Positions 33,682 to 42,629 of a stretch of 64,000 nucleotides of DNA are shown piece after piece. The notes under the pieces were generated by a model. The model was not told the origin of the DNA, ran no database searches, and saw only the letters and a list, made by a program, of their open reading frames with translations. Source of the stretch: Rhizobium nepotum 39/7. GTDB taxonomy: Bacteria; Pseudomonadota; Alphaproteobacteria; Rhizobiales; Rhizobiaceae. Each line of letters begins with the position of its first letter. Position 1 is the first letter of the stretch. Position numbers and translations under genes: made by a program. The stretch is taken from positions 1 to 64,000 of the forward strand of contig NZ_JWJH01000003.1 in the NCBI RefSeq assembly GCF_000949865.1, in the 5' to 3' direction.

Positions 33682-35634
33682 CTATTTGATCCCAGCTAAT
33701 CGAAGTGCGTCATAGAATTTTTTATTCGCTACCGGGTCACGGTCTGGAGACAGGCTGCTGATCTCCTTCGCCGTCATACCCGGATAGTTTTCCTGGAGCC
33801 TGCCGCCGGTTTCCCGTGCAGCGGCCAAATCGCCGTGGAGCGCGTGGCTTGCGGTCAGGACACGCAGTGCCGGCTCGTCATTTTCCATCCGCGCGCATAA
33901 TTCCACCGCCGTGCCGTAGTCCTCGCGCTTGAACGCGATGCTGGCGCCCGCCCACCAGTAGATATCGGGCGCGAGCGGATTGAGGTCGATGGCCTGCTGA
34001 AATTTCTCCCATGCGGTCTCGGCGTCGCCGAAATGAGCGAGCGCATCGGCATGCTGGAGCAACAGGTCGGCGGAGTTTGGCGCAAGCGCCTCCGCCTCGA
34101 AAAACCTTTCGGCAGATATATCGAAATCCCGCTGGTAGAGCGCCACCACGGCGCACATCCAGTGGCCGACGCCAAGTGCCGGATCGATCTCGACGGAGGC
34201 GTCCGCCTCCGCCTTGGCGCGGTGCAGCAGATGCGGGTCGTTGCCGCCCAGCATCAGCCATTCCAGCTGCAGGCTCTGCGCCACGCGGGCGCGGGCGACC
34301 GCCATGCTGTTGTCGAGATCGACGGCCCGGCGGAACATCGAGCGGGCTCTTCGAAGAAGCGGCAGGTCGCACTTGCCGCGCAGAAGCTGCTGGCCCTCCA
34401 GCAATTGCCGGTAGGCCTCGCCGCTGTGGTTGCGGTCCGGCTCCACCTGAAGCCGCTCGATCTCGCGGGCAAGTCCCGCAGCCACCTGTTTCGACAGCAG
34501 GCGAAAGGCGGCGTGGATATGCCGCTCGGTCAAGACAGCCTCCAGCGACCAGACGATTTCGCCGGTTGCTTCCTCGATCAGCGCCACCGACATGCGGGCA
34601 TCGTCGAAAACCGTCGACATGATGCGGTAGTCCGCCCGCAACATGGCGTAACTGTCGTCGGCCCGGTCGTGTGTCAGTGCAAAAGTGCTGTGCGGCGAAA
34701 GGACCGTGAAGGTCCGGTACCGAACGAGACTATTGGCGACATCCTCGACAAAGGCATTCATCACCGGCGATACCGGCAGCCCGTCCACCCGCACCGGCCG
34801 GCCGAAGGCGACGCGCGGTTTTGCCGGGGATTTTCGGCGGTTGACCTCATCCGGCTCGGCGGGGACCACAATCGTCGAGGCGAGGCTTTGTATCCGGCGC
34901 CTGAGCGCTACGGTTTCGGCTTCCGGAGAGCGCTCTTCCTGGCGGAGTTGTTCCATCAGAAGCTGGAAAATTCCCTCGCAGGCGCTGGTGTTTCCCACCC
35001 GCGCATAGGCCGCCATGGCGGCGCGGTAGGTTTCCTCGCGCTCCGGCTCAATCTTGAGCGCGCATTCGGCAAGTGCTGCGATATCGTTCGAACTGGCGCG
35101 GCCAAAACGCGTCAACGCCTCCAGAAGCTGTGTGTAGCTCGAAAAGAACAGGTCCTTGAGACGACGGCGTTCCGACAGCAGCCAGAGATAAAGATGATCC
35201 TGCCCGGTTTCCAGCCCCTCCAGCAGATCGCCGCCGAATGCGAGCAGGGCATGCAGCCGCCGCATCGGGTCGTCGGCCCTTGCGTCGGCTAGGAAGATCG
35301 CAAGGTCGGTGCGTTGGGCCAGCTTTCCGGCCCTCAGATCGTTTCCTTCGGTTAGAAGGATGGCTTCGTCCCCGTTGGGCAACTTCTGAAGGCGCAGGAT
35401 CAGCTGCCGCAAATTGCCGAGAGCCCTTTTTTGCTCGACGTTTTCCCATAACAGCGACGCGGCCTGCTGGCGGGAAAGGGACTGGTTGGGAGCAAGGATC
35501 AGCGCAGCGGTGAGAGCAAAGCCCTTGGACGGGAAAAACGCTTCCCGCACCGCATCACAGCGCGGGGTGCCAAAAAGCCGGATTGGTATCAGTTCAGCGT
35601 TTCCAGCCACTTTTGTTCCCCCATGATTCACCAT
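33682..35634 (-). CDS. SARP-type transcriptional regulator with TPR repeats
   Basis: About 650 residues: an OmpR-like winged helix near residues 15-100 (LFGTPRCDAVREAFFPSKGFALTA start), a bacterial transcriptional activation domain at about 105-250, a middle region beginning VAFGRPVRVDGLPVSPVMNAF, and tetratricopeptide-like repeats to the end (ALAHFGDAETAWEKFQQAIDLNPLAPDIYWWAG, in part). This layout is common among rhizobial SARP/BTAD regulators. It heads the YcaO cluster, 8 bp before the next gene, so it probably activates it. The ATG at 35634 lacks a good site; a GTG at 35610 has GGGGGA six bases upstream and may be the true start. Confidence 0.88.
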   Translation of the reverse strand: MVNHGGTKVAGNAELIPIRLFGTPRCDAVREAFFPSKGFALTAALILAPNQSLSRQQAASLLWENVEQKRALGNLRQLILRLQKLPNGDEAILLTEGNDLRAGKLAQRTDLAIFLADARADDPMRRLHALLAFGGDLLEGLETGQDHLYLWLLSERRRLKDLFFSSYTQLLEALTRFGRASSNDIAALAECALKIEPEREETYRAAMAAYARVGNTSACEGIFQLLMEQLRQEERSPEAETVALRRRIQSLASTIVVPAEPDEVNRRKSPAKPRVAFGRPVRVDGLPVSPVMNAFVEDVANSLVRYRTFTVLSPHSTFALTHDRADDSYAMLRADYRIMSTVFDDARMSVALIEEATGEIVWSLEAVLTERHIHAAFRLLSKQVAAGLAREIERLQVEPDRNHSGEAYRQLLEGQQLLRGKCDLPLLRRARSMFRRAVDLDNSMAVARARVAQSLQLEWLMLGGNDPHLLHRAKAEADASVEIDPALGVGHWMCAVVALYQRDFDISAERFFEAEALAPNSADLLLQHADALAHFGDAETAWEKFQQAIDLNPLAPDIYWWAGASIAFKREDYGTAVELCARMENDEPALRVLTASHALHGDLAAARETGGRLQENYPGMTAKEISSLSPDRDPVANKKFYDALRLAGIK

Positions 35635-35751
35635 CTAACAACGTGTCCGGGAAATTGAAAGTCAATCATAGCGTTCCATTTGACGCTGGTGTGACGCCGC
35701 CTGGTTATTGTCTTGAACAGAAGCGTGGGCGACGGGCGGAAAACAGCAATC

Positions 35752-36297
35752 ATGCACCAGGCAGCCATCGGGAATTTCGAATTGATAGCGTTTAACGGAA
35801 GCTACATGGCGTTCGAGCCGCGTACCGAACCTTACCAGCGTGCCGACGATGTCGGATATGCGGTCAGCGAATTCATGTGGTTCAAGGGCCGTCCATTCTA
35901 TCCTGTTTCGGCGTTGGCCCATGCGAAAGTCGCCCATGCCAGATTGTCGGCGGAGAGATGCGACGACGAAGACGAGGACAATCTCGATATTCTTTTCCGC
36001 ATGCCAATGGTGGCCGGCGGGCATTTTTTCGAGATCGTGCTGCGTTCGAATGAAGGCACTTCCTACGGTGGCTGGCTGTGGGGAGAAGAGTTGGAAATAC
36101 TGAACGAGATCGTCAACGGCTATCGCGTTCTGGCGGGGAAATTCGACGACAGGCTGATCCGGTTCGAATATTCGAAGCGATTTCAACGCTACCGGACGGC
36201 CGAGCCGCTTCCGGTGGAGAAATCCGTATTTCTGATCCAGCGCGAAGCCAAGCCTAATGCCGGCAGACGCGATTTGTCTGGCGGCCCGGCGCGCTAG
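35752..36297 (+). CDS. Unknown protein divergent from SARP regulator
   Basis: I do not recognise this 181-residue protein. It begins MHQAAIGNFELIAFNG, is rich in aromatic residues (FEPRTEPYQRADDVGYAVSEF, EFMWFKGRPFYPVS, GGWLWGEELEIL) and has a basic C-terminus. It has no signal peptide or membrane helix and looks like a folded cytoplasmic alpha/beta domain. An upstream purine-rich GGGCGGAAAA supports the ATG at 35752; upstream in-frame TTG and GTG codons exist. It is divergent from the SARP gene across about 120 bp, so it may be controlled by that regulator. Confidence 0.65.
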   Translation: MHQAAIGNFELIAFNGSYMAFEPRTEPYQRADDVGYAVSEFMWFKGRPFYPVSALAHAKVAHARLSAERCDDEDEDNLDILFRMPMVAGGHFFEIVLRSNEGTSYGGWLWGEELEILNEIVNGYRVLAGKFDDRLIRFEYSKRFQRYRTAEPLPVEKSVFLIQREAKPNAGRRDLSGGPAR

Positions 36298-36358
36298 TGG
36301 CCGGGAGGGCGCCGATGCGTTCTGGGGGACGCAAAAGCGCGCGACAAGATGGGGGGCG

Positions 36359-36390
36359 GCGGCAGGCGCGGCGTACAGTGCGCCTGCCGC
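36359..36390. terminator. Perfect 11-bp hairpin after the unknown gene
   Basis: GCGGCAGGCGC and GCGCCTGCCGC form a perfect stem around a 10-base loop, about 60 bp after the stop at 36297. There is no T-run, so it may be an extragenic palindrome instead of a terminator. Confidence 0.45.
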
Positions 36391-36464
36391 AAACATACCG
36401 GTAAGCCCACAGGTCTATCGGGAAGCACCTTTGAATATTTTTATTTTTATTGTGTGGAAGATTT

Positions 36465-36809
36465 ATGATGCCCAATGAAGGTAACATGCGTAACAGGCGG
36501 GTGTCATCGCGGCTTCTGGCGATGAGTTGCGCCTCGGGCGACGACGTGCTTTCCCATCCCGGGAGCGTCGATGAGGAGCCGCGTCCGTTCGCTCCAAACG
36601 ACGGGCTTTATGTTGTGGGGGAGGCGGTTCCCAGGACGGCGTTCAGGTCCCGTCCACCGGAAAACGGGGCGGGGGAAGACGTTTTCCACGCGAGAGAAAA
36701 TAGCAATACGATCATCGACGTCGATATCAGGATTGCGAAATGGGCCTGGGCCGTGCTGGTGATCGGGCACTGCTGGCTGATCTATTTCATGGTGCAGAGC
36801 CTAGGTTGA
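36465..36809 (+). CDS. Small predicted membrane protein, unknown
   Basis: A 114-residue frame beginning MMPNEGNMRNRRVSSRL and ending with one hydrophobic helix, KWAWAVLVIGHCWLIYFMV. The N-terminal 85 residues are polar and probably disordered. GGAAG lies five bases upstream of the ATG. No family is recognised. It runs towards the convergent ROK gene, with 29 bp between the stops. The helix at the end and the plausible start argue for a real gene, but weakly. Confidence 0.4.
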   Translation: MMPNEGNMRNRRVSSRLLAMSCASGDDVLSHPGSVDEEPRPFAPNDGLYVVGEAVPRTAFRSRPPENGAGEDVFHARENSNTIIDVDIRIAKWAWAVLVIGHCWLIYFMVQSLG

Positions 36810-36838
36810 GGCTTCTCCCGACGTGTATGCTCCGGCTT

Positions 36839-37978
36839 TCAGCGCATTTCGCCGACGCCGTGCAGGATCATCGCCGCCGCACCGAAGGCAACGGGGTCTG
36901 TCGCAACCACTTCAGGTAGCAGGATCTTCGGCTGTATCACCTTTGCGCCGTCGAACGGGTCCGAGCGTTCGTAATCCAGCCATTCCGCCAGCCTCTCGCG
37001 CACGATCCTCGGTAAAGTGCCGCCGACAAAGATGGCGGTGGGCGCCAGAACGGCGCTGACGGCGAAGGCAAGCCTGGCGACCTGCGGTCCCGCCTGTTCA
37101 AGCCATGCGTCAAACACGGCAGAATTGCACGACAGATAGTTCGTCCAGACATCGGGCGCACGTCCTGAAGGTTTCTCTCCCACATGCGCGAGGCACCATG
37201 CCGCCAGATCTTCGAAGGAGGGTCGCGAGGCGTTTCGGCCGCGCAAGGCGCCGATCTCGCCGGCATTGCCGAGATAACCGCGATAAAGCTCGTTCCTGAT
37301 GATGATGCCGCCGCCGATCCCTTCGGACAGATAGAGATAGGCAAAGTTTTCATGCCCGTCCGCATTGCCGAGCGTAAGTTCGCCCATAGTGGCGGCATTT
37401 GCGTCATTTTCGATGATGACCGGGCAGCGTAGCGCCTCGCGCAGCATGGCGGAAAGGTCCGAACCCGCCCAGGAAATAACCTCTTCGGCAAGGTCGAGCG
37501 ACATGGCTTCCTTGCGAAAGCGGGTCGGCATGGCGATTGCCGCGCCGATCAGCTCGTTTCTGTCGATCGCGTTCTTTGTCAGCAACTCTTCGGATCCGTC
37601 CTGAAGCGCCCGCTGGACATCGGAAAACACGTCATAGGAGCCGCGCATCTGCAATTCGCCGACGATCTCTCCACTGAAATTCAAGAGCGTCAACATTACC
37701 GAATAACGATTGGCGTGCGCGCCGAGGGCGTAGCCGACGGTTTTCTTGAGCGTGAGGTCGATATGGGGGGCGCCGCGACCCTCCTGCCGGCGCGCGCCTT
37801 CCTCGATAAGACCACGCTCGAGCAGATTGCGCGTCATCATGCTGACGGCCGCCGGCGTTATGCTGCAGTGCTCGGCAAGTTCGACCCGCGAAGCCGAACC
37901 TTTGCGCCGGATGTAACCGAGAAGCGCGCCCTGTGTCGCGCCAATACCAGCCAGCCCGCCGTTGCGTCTCTCAGTCAA
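36839..37978 (-). CDS. ROK family transcriptional regulator
   Basis: A 379-residue ROK protein with an N-terminal winged helix (about residues 12-65, SRVELAEHCSITPAAVSMMTRNLLERGLIEEG in parts) and a ROK domain with IENDANAATMGE and GIGGGIIIRNELYRGYLGNAGEIGAL. The CxCGxxGC zinc motif is missing, unlike the regulator at 24.4 kb. The start is a TTG at 37978 preceded by GAGGAG at nine bases. It is divergent from the CUT1 importer operon across a perfect 9+9 palindrome, and is probably its repressor. Confidence 0.88.
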   Translation of the reverse strand: MTERRNGGLAGIGATQGALLGYIRRKGSASRVELAEHCSITPAAVSMMTRNLLERGLIEEGARRQEGRGAPHIDLTLKKTVGYALGAHANRYSVMLTLLNFSGEIVGELQMRGSYDVFSDVQRALQDGSEELLTKNAIDRNELIGAAIAMPTRFRKEAMSLDLAEEVISWAGSDLSAMLREALRCPVIIENDANAATMGELTLGNADGHENFAYLYLSEGIGGGIIIRNELYRGYLGNAGEIGALRGRNASRPSFEDLAAWCLAHVGEKPSGRAPDVWTNYLSCNSAVFDAWLEQAGPQVARLAFAVSAVLAPTAIFVGGTLPRIVRERLAEWLDYERSDPFDGAKVIQPKILLPEVVATDPVAFGAAAMILHGVGEMR

Positions 37979-38022
37979 AGTTTCGCTCTCCTCGCTTTAC
38001 CTAGGGAAATGTCATGAAGCTG

Positions 38023-38043
38023 TTAATTAAGCAACTTAATTAA
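38023..38043. promoter_or_regulatory. Palindromic operator between ROK and CUT1 operon
   Basis: TTAATTAAG and CTTAATTAA flank CAA, a perfect 21-bp palindrome in an AT-rich patch 29 bp before the solute-binding protein start. It lies where a ROK repressor would act on both divergent promoters. Confidence 0.7.
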
Positions 38044-38071
38044 ATAATCAGTTTCAACGGGAATGGATCCT

Positions 38072-39445
38072 ATGTTCAAGTCTCTCACCTTGATGGCCAC
38101 GGTCGCTCTCGGCACGCTTTTGCCGGCCATCGCCTTTGCCGAAGACATCAACATCAAGCTCTGGACGCTCGCCGACAAGAATGCGCCCGGCCGTGTCACC
38201 AATATCGAAGCCGCCGCCGGCGTCATGAATGCCCAGTTCAAGGCAGCGGGTGTCGACAAGCGCATCGTCATCGACATCAACAACAGCACCGTTCAGGGCT
38301 GGGACTCCTTCGCACTCGATACGCTGAAGGCGTTTTCGGTGGGGCAGGGACCGGATATCTACATTCTGCCGCATGAGTGGATCGGCCAGTTCGCGCAGGA
38401 CGGTTATGCGATGCCGATGGAAGAAAAGATCGCCGCCGCTCCCTGGGTTTACGGCGATATCCTGCCGGTTCTGTGGGATTCGGCCAAGGCGACGGACGGC
38501 AAGATTTACGGTATTCCGCAGGACGCGGAAATCCGCATGTTCTTCTACAATAAGGACATGCTGCGCAAAATCGGCAAGGACGAAGCCTTCATCGAAGGCC
38601 TGCCGGCGAAGGTCGACGCCGGTGAATTCACGCTCGACGATCTGACGGCGCTGTCGAAGGAAGTGGTGGACGGCAAGGCCGCCCAATACGGCATGCTGCA
38701 CCGCCCGAATGTCGGCATCGATTATCTGATGGTGTTCCAGTCCTATGGCGTGAAGTTCATGGACGAAAAGACCGGCAAGCTGATGTTCCCCAAGGCCGAA
38801 ATGGCCAAGGCGCTCGGCTGGTACGAGCGTAACGCCAAGCAGGGCGTGACGCCGGTCGACAACACGGCCATGAGCTGGGAGGCGATCCAGACGGCCTTCA
38901 AGCAGGAAAAGGCCTTCATCTTCCATCAGGGTGTGTGGGCGGTTGCCTGGCAGGTGGGTGAAAAGAACGGCGCAACCTGGCCAACTGACGGCAAGGGATA
39001 TTTCAACAAGATTGGCTGGATTTCCGCTCCGGCAGCCGAAAAGGGTGGCAAGCCGGTCAACCTGTCGCATCCGCTGCTCTACACCCTCAATCCGAAGAGC
39101 AAAAATGCCGATATCGCCGCCGATCTCGTGGCGCTTGCGACATTGCCTTATTTCAACAATGAACACGCCGTGACCTCCTATCACACGGCAATCAGCAACG
39201 CGCAGACGGCCATGCCGAAATACCGCGACAACTGGGTTCTGTCTGCCGCGTCGCCGATGATGAAATACGCGCAGTTCGTGCCTAACCACACCAAGTTCGG
39301 CAGCTATAACAAGGTGCTGTTCAGCGGTCTGCAGGCGGTTGAGACCGGCAAGATGACGGCCGCGCAGGCGGTTGATTTCATCGCCGACGAACTTGACCTG
39401 CAATTCGGCGCGGAAATCGAAATCCGCGACGCCGCAAGCAACTGA
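38072..39445 (+). CDS. CUT1 ABC transporter, solute-binding protein
   Basis: A 457-residue family 1 extracellular solute-binding protein. The signal peptide ends at PAIAFA-ED, about residue 23. Mature motifs include VGQGPDIYILPHEWIGQFAQDGY and PVLWDSAKATDGKIYGIPQDAEIRMFFYNKDML, typical of maltose or oligosaccharide-type binders. An ATG three codons upstream at 38063 is also possible. It is the first gene of an operon with two permeases, an ATPase, a glycerophosphodiester phosphodiesterase and an isomerase, suggesting a sugar-phosphodiester substrate. A hairpin after the stop should raise its level over the permeases. Confidence 0.9.
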   Translation: MFKSLTLMATVALGTLLPAIAFAEDINIKLWTLADKNAPGRVTNIEAAAGVMNAQFKAAGVDKRIVIDINNSTVQGWDSFALDTLKAFSVGQGPDIYILPHEWIGQFAQDGYAMPMEEKIAAAPWVYGDILPVLWDSAKATDGKIYGIPQDAEIRMFFYNKDMLRKIGKDEAFIEGLPAKVDAGEFTLDDLTALSKEVVDGKAAQYGMLHRPNVGIDYLMVFQSYGVKFMDEKTGKLMFPKAEMAKALGWYERNAKQGVTPVDNTAMSWEAIQTAFKQEKAFIFHQGVWAVAWQVGEKNGATWPTDGKGYFNKIGWISAPAAEKGGKPVNLSHPLLYTLNPKSKNADIAADLVALATLPYFNNEHAVTSYHTAISNAQTAMPKYRDNWVLSAASPMMKYAQFVPNHTKFGSYNKVLFSGLQAVETGKMTAAQAVDFIADELDLQFGAEIEIRDAASN

Positions 39446-39461
39446 GTTTGCCCGAAACCAT

Positions 39462-39484
39462 GCCGCCCGGCTTTGCCGGGCGGC
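39462..39484 (+). terminator. Intercistronic hairpin after the binding-protein gene
   Basis: GCCGCCCGGC and GCCGGGCGGC around TTT form a perfect 10-bp stem, 17 bp after the binding-protein stop and followed by CTTTCC. As at 26932, it probably works as a partial terminator or mRNA stabiliser. Confidence 0.6.
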
Positions 39485-39512
39485 CTTTCCGCGTTCCCAC
39501 CGGTATATCGAA

Positions 39513-40424
39513 ATGTCCCAATTCCAGCTTCGGGCGCGCCGCCCGGCCCGGCCGATCCTTTATCTGGCCCCGGCTCTTGCCTTGCTCGGCCTGTTCTTTC
39601 TGGCCCCGATCGTCGTCAATCTGGTGATCGCCTTTACCGATATGGGCGCAAACCTGAGGGTCGGTAAATTTACGGTCGAGAATTTCCAGCGCATGTTTCA
39701 GCGGGACGTTCGGCTGCCGATGGTGCTTTTGACGACGCTGATCTATGTCGGCGCGACGCTGTTCATCTTCAATATCGGGCTTGGCGCGCTTCTGGCTGTC
39801 ACAACGACGGCAATACCGGACCGGCTCGGCAATTTCTTTCGCGGTCTGTGGCTTTTGCCACGCATGAGCCCGGCCGTGCTTTACGGTGTGCTGTGGATCT
39901 GGATCGCCGATCCTACTTCGTCGGGCCTGCTCAACCAATTTCTCGGCGCGCTCGGCGTACCCGCTCTCAACCTGCGCAACGACTTTCCGCTGTTTCTGGT
40001 GGTGGTGGCGAACGGGGTCGTCGGCGCGTCCTTCGCCATGGTCATCCTCACATCGGCCATCCGCTCCATACCCTCGCATCTGGCCAATGCGGCGCGCGTC
40101 GATGGCGCCAGCGAATGGGGCGTGCTTCGCCATGTCGTTGCACCGGCGCTCTCGGCGCCGATCCGTTTCATCACGCTCTATCAGGCGCTCTCGCTGATGA
40201 CGACCTATGAATATATCCTGTTGATCACGAGCGGCGGCCCCGTCTACGATTCCACGACCTATGCGCTTTACATCTACCGGCGCGCCTTCGAAAACGGCGC
40301 TTATGCCTATGGCGCGGCGCTTGCGCTTGGCCTGATGGCCATCGGTGTTGCCGTCACCCTCGTTCAATGGCGCCTCAGCAATATGCGCTCGACCTTTGCT
40401 CCCGCCAAAATCGAGGTGCTGTGA
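39513..40424 (+). CDS. CUT1 ABC transporter, permease 1
   Basis: A 303-residue MalF/UgpA-type permease with six hydrophobic segments. The first is LYLAPALALLGLFFLAPIVV; the EAA loop reads NAARVDGASEWGVLRHVVAPAL, where it touches the ATPase. The ATG at 39513 was chosen because it places the first helix normally and lies just beyond the intercistronic hairpin. Its stop overlaps the start of the second permease (TGATG). Confidence 0.92.
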   Translation: MSQFQLRARRPARPILYLAPALALLGLFFLAPIVVNLVIAFTDMGANLRVGKFTVENFQRMFQRDVRLPMVLLTTLIYVGATLFIFNIGLGALLAVTTTAIPDRLGNFFRGLWLLPRMSPAVLYGVLWIWIADPTSSGLLNQFLGALGVPALNLRNDFPLFLVVVANGVVGASFAMVILTSAIRSIPSHLANAARVDGASEWGVLRHVVAPALSAPIRFITLYQALSLMTTYEYILLITSGGPVYDSTTYALYIYRRAFENGAYAYGAALALGLMAIGVAVTLVQWRLSNMRSTFAPAKIEVL

Positions 40425-41500
40425 TGACACTCGCTCACACCCACACCAGACGCGCGCTTGATATGAAGCCGGACTGGGCGCGTCTCGAAAGGCGCAGCCT
40501 CGCCCATCGCGCCGGTTTCGTTCCCGTCATCCTCGTGTTCCTGACGGTGGTTTCGGTCCCGGTTCTCCTGCCTTACCTGTGGCTTCTGGTGAAGTCGCTG
40601 ACCTCCTCCGACGACAATCTCAGCCGGCTTGTGCTGTGGCGCAGCGGCGCAATCGCCGCTTTTGCCTATGGCGGGGCGATAGCGGTTGCGCTTCTTTCCA
40701 CGCGCCTGCGTAATCCCGCGCTGCTGTGGCTGGCATTTGGCGCCGTGGTTGCGGCGCTCGTCTTCGTGCTGGTGCTGCCGCATCTGACCATCGACAACTA
40801 CAGTTTCCTGTGGAGCCGCGATATCGAGAAAACCGGCACCACGTTCATTGCGCTGATGCCGTCGGTCTGGACCGCGATGCGCAATTCGCTGCTATTTGCC
40901 GCTTCCCAGACGCTTATCGTTGCGCTGGTGGCAACGCCTGCCGCCTATGCTCTGTCACGCTTTACCTTTGCCGGGCGCGAAAACGTGCTGCGCGGGCTTT
41001 TGCTGCTGCATGCCTTTCCGGCGCTGGCACTCACCGTCGCGATCTTCGTGCAGCTGCATTACATGGGTCTGCTCAACAATCTCTTCGGCGTCGTGCTGGT
41101 CATGAGCGCACTGGAATTGCCGTTCGCAATCTTCGTTCTCAAGGGCTTTTTCGACAACGTTCCCTGGGACATCGAAATGAGCGCCGTCACCGATGGCGCG
41201 ACCCGCTTTCAAGCCTTTCGCATGGTGGTTCTGCCGCAGGTGAGAAGCGGGCTGATCGCGGTTGCCACCTTCACCTTTCTGCGTGGCTGGGAGGAGTATG
41301 TCTTCGTCCAGACCCTGCTCATCGAAAAAAGCCAGATGACGATGAGCCTCTATCTCTTCTTCGTGGCACAGGACAGCGCCGGTGTGAATTACGGCATGAT
41401 CGCCGCCGTCGGCATCATCTATCTGCTGCCTGTGCTGATCATTTACGTTTTCACGCAGAAATACATCACCCAGATGAGTTTCGGCGGGATCAAAGGATAA
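40424..41500 (+). CDS. CUT1 ABC transporter, permease 2, with extra helices
   Basis: A 358-residue MalG/UgpE-type permease. The EAA loop is EMSAVTDGATRFQAFRMVVLPQ, late in the chain as expected. Family members are usually about 280 residues: here the first periplasmic loop holds an insertion at about residues 70-120 with two more hydrophobic segments, AAFAYGGAIAVALL and LLWLAFGAVVAALVFVLV, before the usual TIDNYSFLW segment. The protein starts by overlapping the previous stop, so the pair is translationally coupled. Confidence 0.9.
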   Translation: MTLAHTHTRRALDMKPDWARLERRSLAHRAGFVPVILVFLTVVSVPVLLPYLWLLVKSLTSSDDNLSRLVLWRSGAIAAFAYGGAIAVALLSTRLRNPALLWLAFGAVVAALVFVLVLPHLTIDNYSFLWSRDIEKTGTTFIALMPSVWTAMRNSLLFAASQTLIVALVATPAAYALSRFTFAGRENVLRGLLLLHAFPALALTVAIFVQLHYMGLLNNLFGVVLVMSALELPFAIFVLKGFFDNVPWDIEMSAVTDGATRFQAFRMVVLPQVRSGLIAVATFTFLRGWEEYVFVQTLLIEKSQMTMSLYLFFVAQDSAGVNYGMIAAVGIIYLLPVLIIYVFTQKYITQMSFGGIKG

Positions 41501-41505
41501 TCGCC

Positions 41506-42618
41506 ATGGCCAGGATCACCCTTAACAATGTCAGCAAAAGCTGGGGCGAGACCCGGGTTCTGCAACCGATGACGCTTTCCATCGAAGATGGCGAATTCGT
41601 CGCCGTTCTCGGCCCTTCCGGATGTGGAAAATCGACCACTCTTTTCCTGCTCGCCGGACTTTATGCGCCGACCAGCGGAGAGATCGCCTTCGACGGCCAC
41701 AACGTCAACCGCATCGATGCGCGCGATCGCAATGTCGGCATCGTCTTCCAGTCCTATGCGCTTTATCCCAATCTGACGGTGCGACAGAACATCGCCTTTC
41801 CGCTGCGTTTCAAGAATGTTCCGCGTGAGGACGCGGCGCGGCGGGTGGAGGAGGCGGCGAGCCTCGTGCAGATCAGCGCGCTGCTCGACCGGCGGCCGTC
41901 GCAGCTTTCCGGCGGTCAGCAGCAGCGTGTCGCTCTAGCCCGGGCGCTAGTCAAGGAACCGAACATCCTGCTTCTGGATGAACCGCTTTCCAATCTAGAT
42001 GCGACCCTGCGCATCATCATGCGCGCGGAACTCAAAAGCCTGCAGAAGCGACTGAAGATCACCACGCTGATCGTCACCCATGACCAGATCGAGGCGATCA
42101 CCATGGCGGACAGGATCATCTGCATGAACAACGGTACTATTGCTCAGATCGGCACGCCCGATGATCTGTATCGTCGGCCCGACAATCTGTTCGTGGCCGG
42201 ATTCATCGGCACGCCGCCGATGAATCTCTTGAAGGGATGGGCGCAAGGCGGGCAGTTGCAGATTGGCGATGCCCTGCTCGACCTCAATACCCGTTATGAC
42301 GGCGAAGTCACCTTTGGCCTGCGCCCGGAAGATATCGCCCTCGTCAACTCGTCCGAGGCGCGGCTTGCGGGGGAGGTAACTACCGTCGAGCCCATGGGGC
42401 GTGAGGTCTTTTACACGATCGACACGCCAGCAGGCATGATCCATGCGCTGGAATATGGCGAGACGATATGCCATTCGCCGGGCGATCATGTCGGGATCAG
42501 CTGCAAATCCGCCCTGACGCTCGTGTTCGATGCCACCGGCAACCGTATCGCCGGACTGCATGCCGATCTTTCCCACCATTCGACTATCCCGGCGCGTGAA
42601 CCGGAACCCGTAAACTGA
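41506..42618 (+). CDS. CUT1 ABC transporter, ATPase (UgpC/MalK type)
   Basis: A 370-residue ATPase with Walker A GPSGCGKST, Q-loop FQSYALYPNLTV, signature LSGGQQQR, Walker B ILLLDEPLSNLD and switch histidine in VTHDQ, followed by the C-terminal OB-fold regulatory domain typical of UgpC/MalK (FGLRPEDIAL, about residues 265-350). The start at 41506 follows the permease stop by five bases. It powers the importer formed by the two preceding permeases. Confidence 0.93.
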   Translation: MARITLNNVSKSWGETRVLQPMTLSIEDGEFVAVLGPSGCGKSTTLFLLAGLYAPTSGEIAFDGHNVNRIDARDRNVGIVFQSYALYPNLTVRQNIAFPLRFKNVPREDAARRVEEAASLVQISALLDRRPSQLSGGQQQRVALARALVKEPNILLLDEPLSNLDATLRIIMRAELKSLQKRLKITTLIVTHDQIEAITMADRIICMNNGTIAQIGTPDDLYRRPDNLFVAGFIGTPPMNLLKGWAQGGQLQIGDALLDLNTRYDGEVTFGLRPEDIALVNSSEARLAGEVTTVEPMGREVFYTIDTPAGMIHALEYGETICHSPGDHVGISCKSALTLVFDATGNRIAGLHADLSHHSTIPAREPEPVN

Positions 42619-42629
42619 CAGGAACTTCC

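Noticed and set aside
38054-39403. Minus-strand frame of 449 residues opposite the solute-binding gene
   Set aside because: It is antisense to a complete binding-protein gene and has no start signal.
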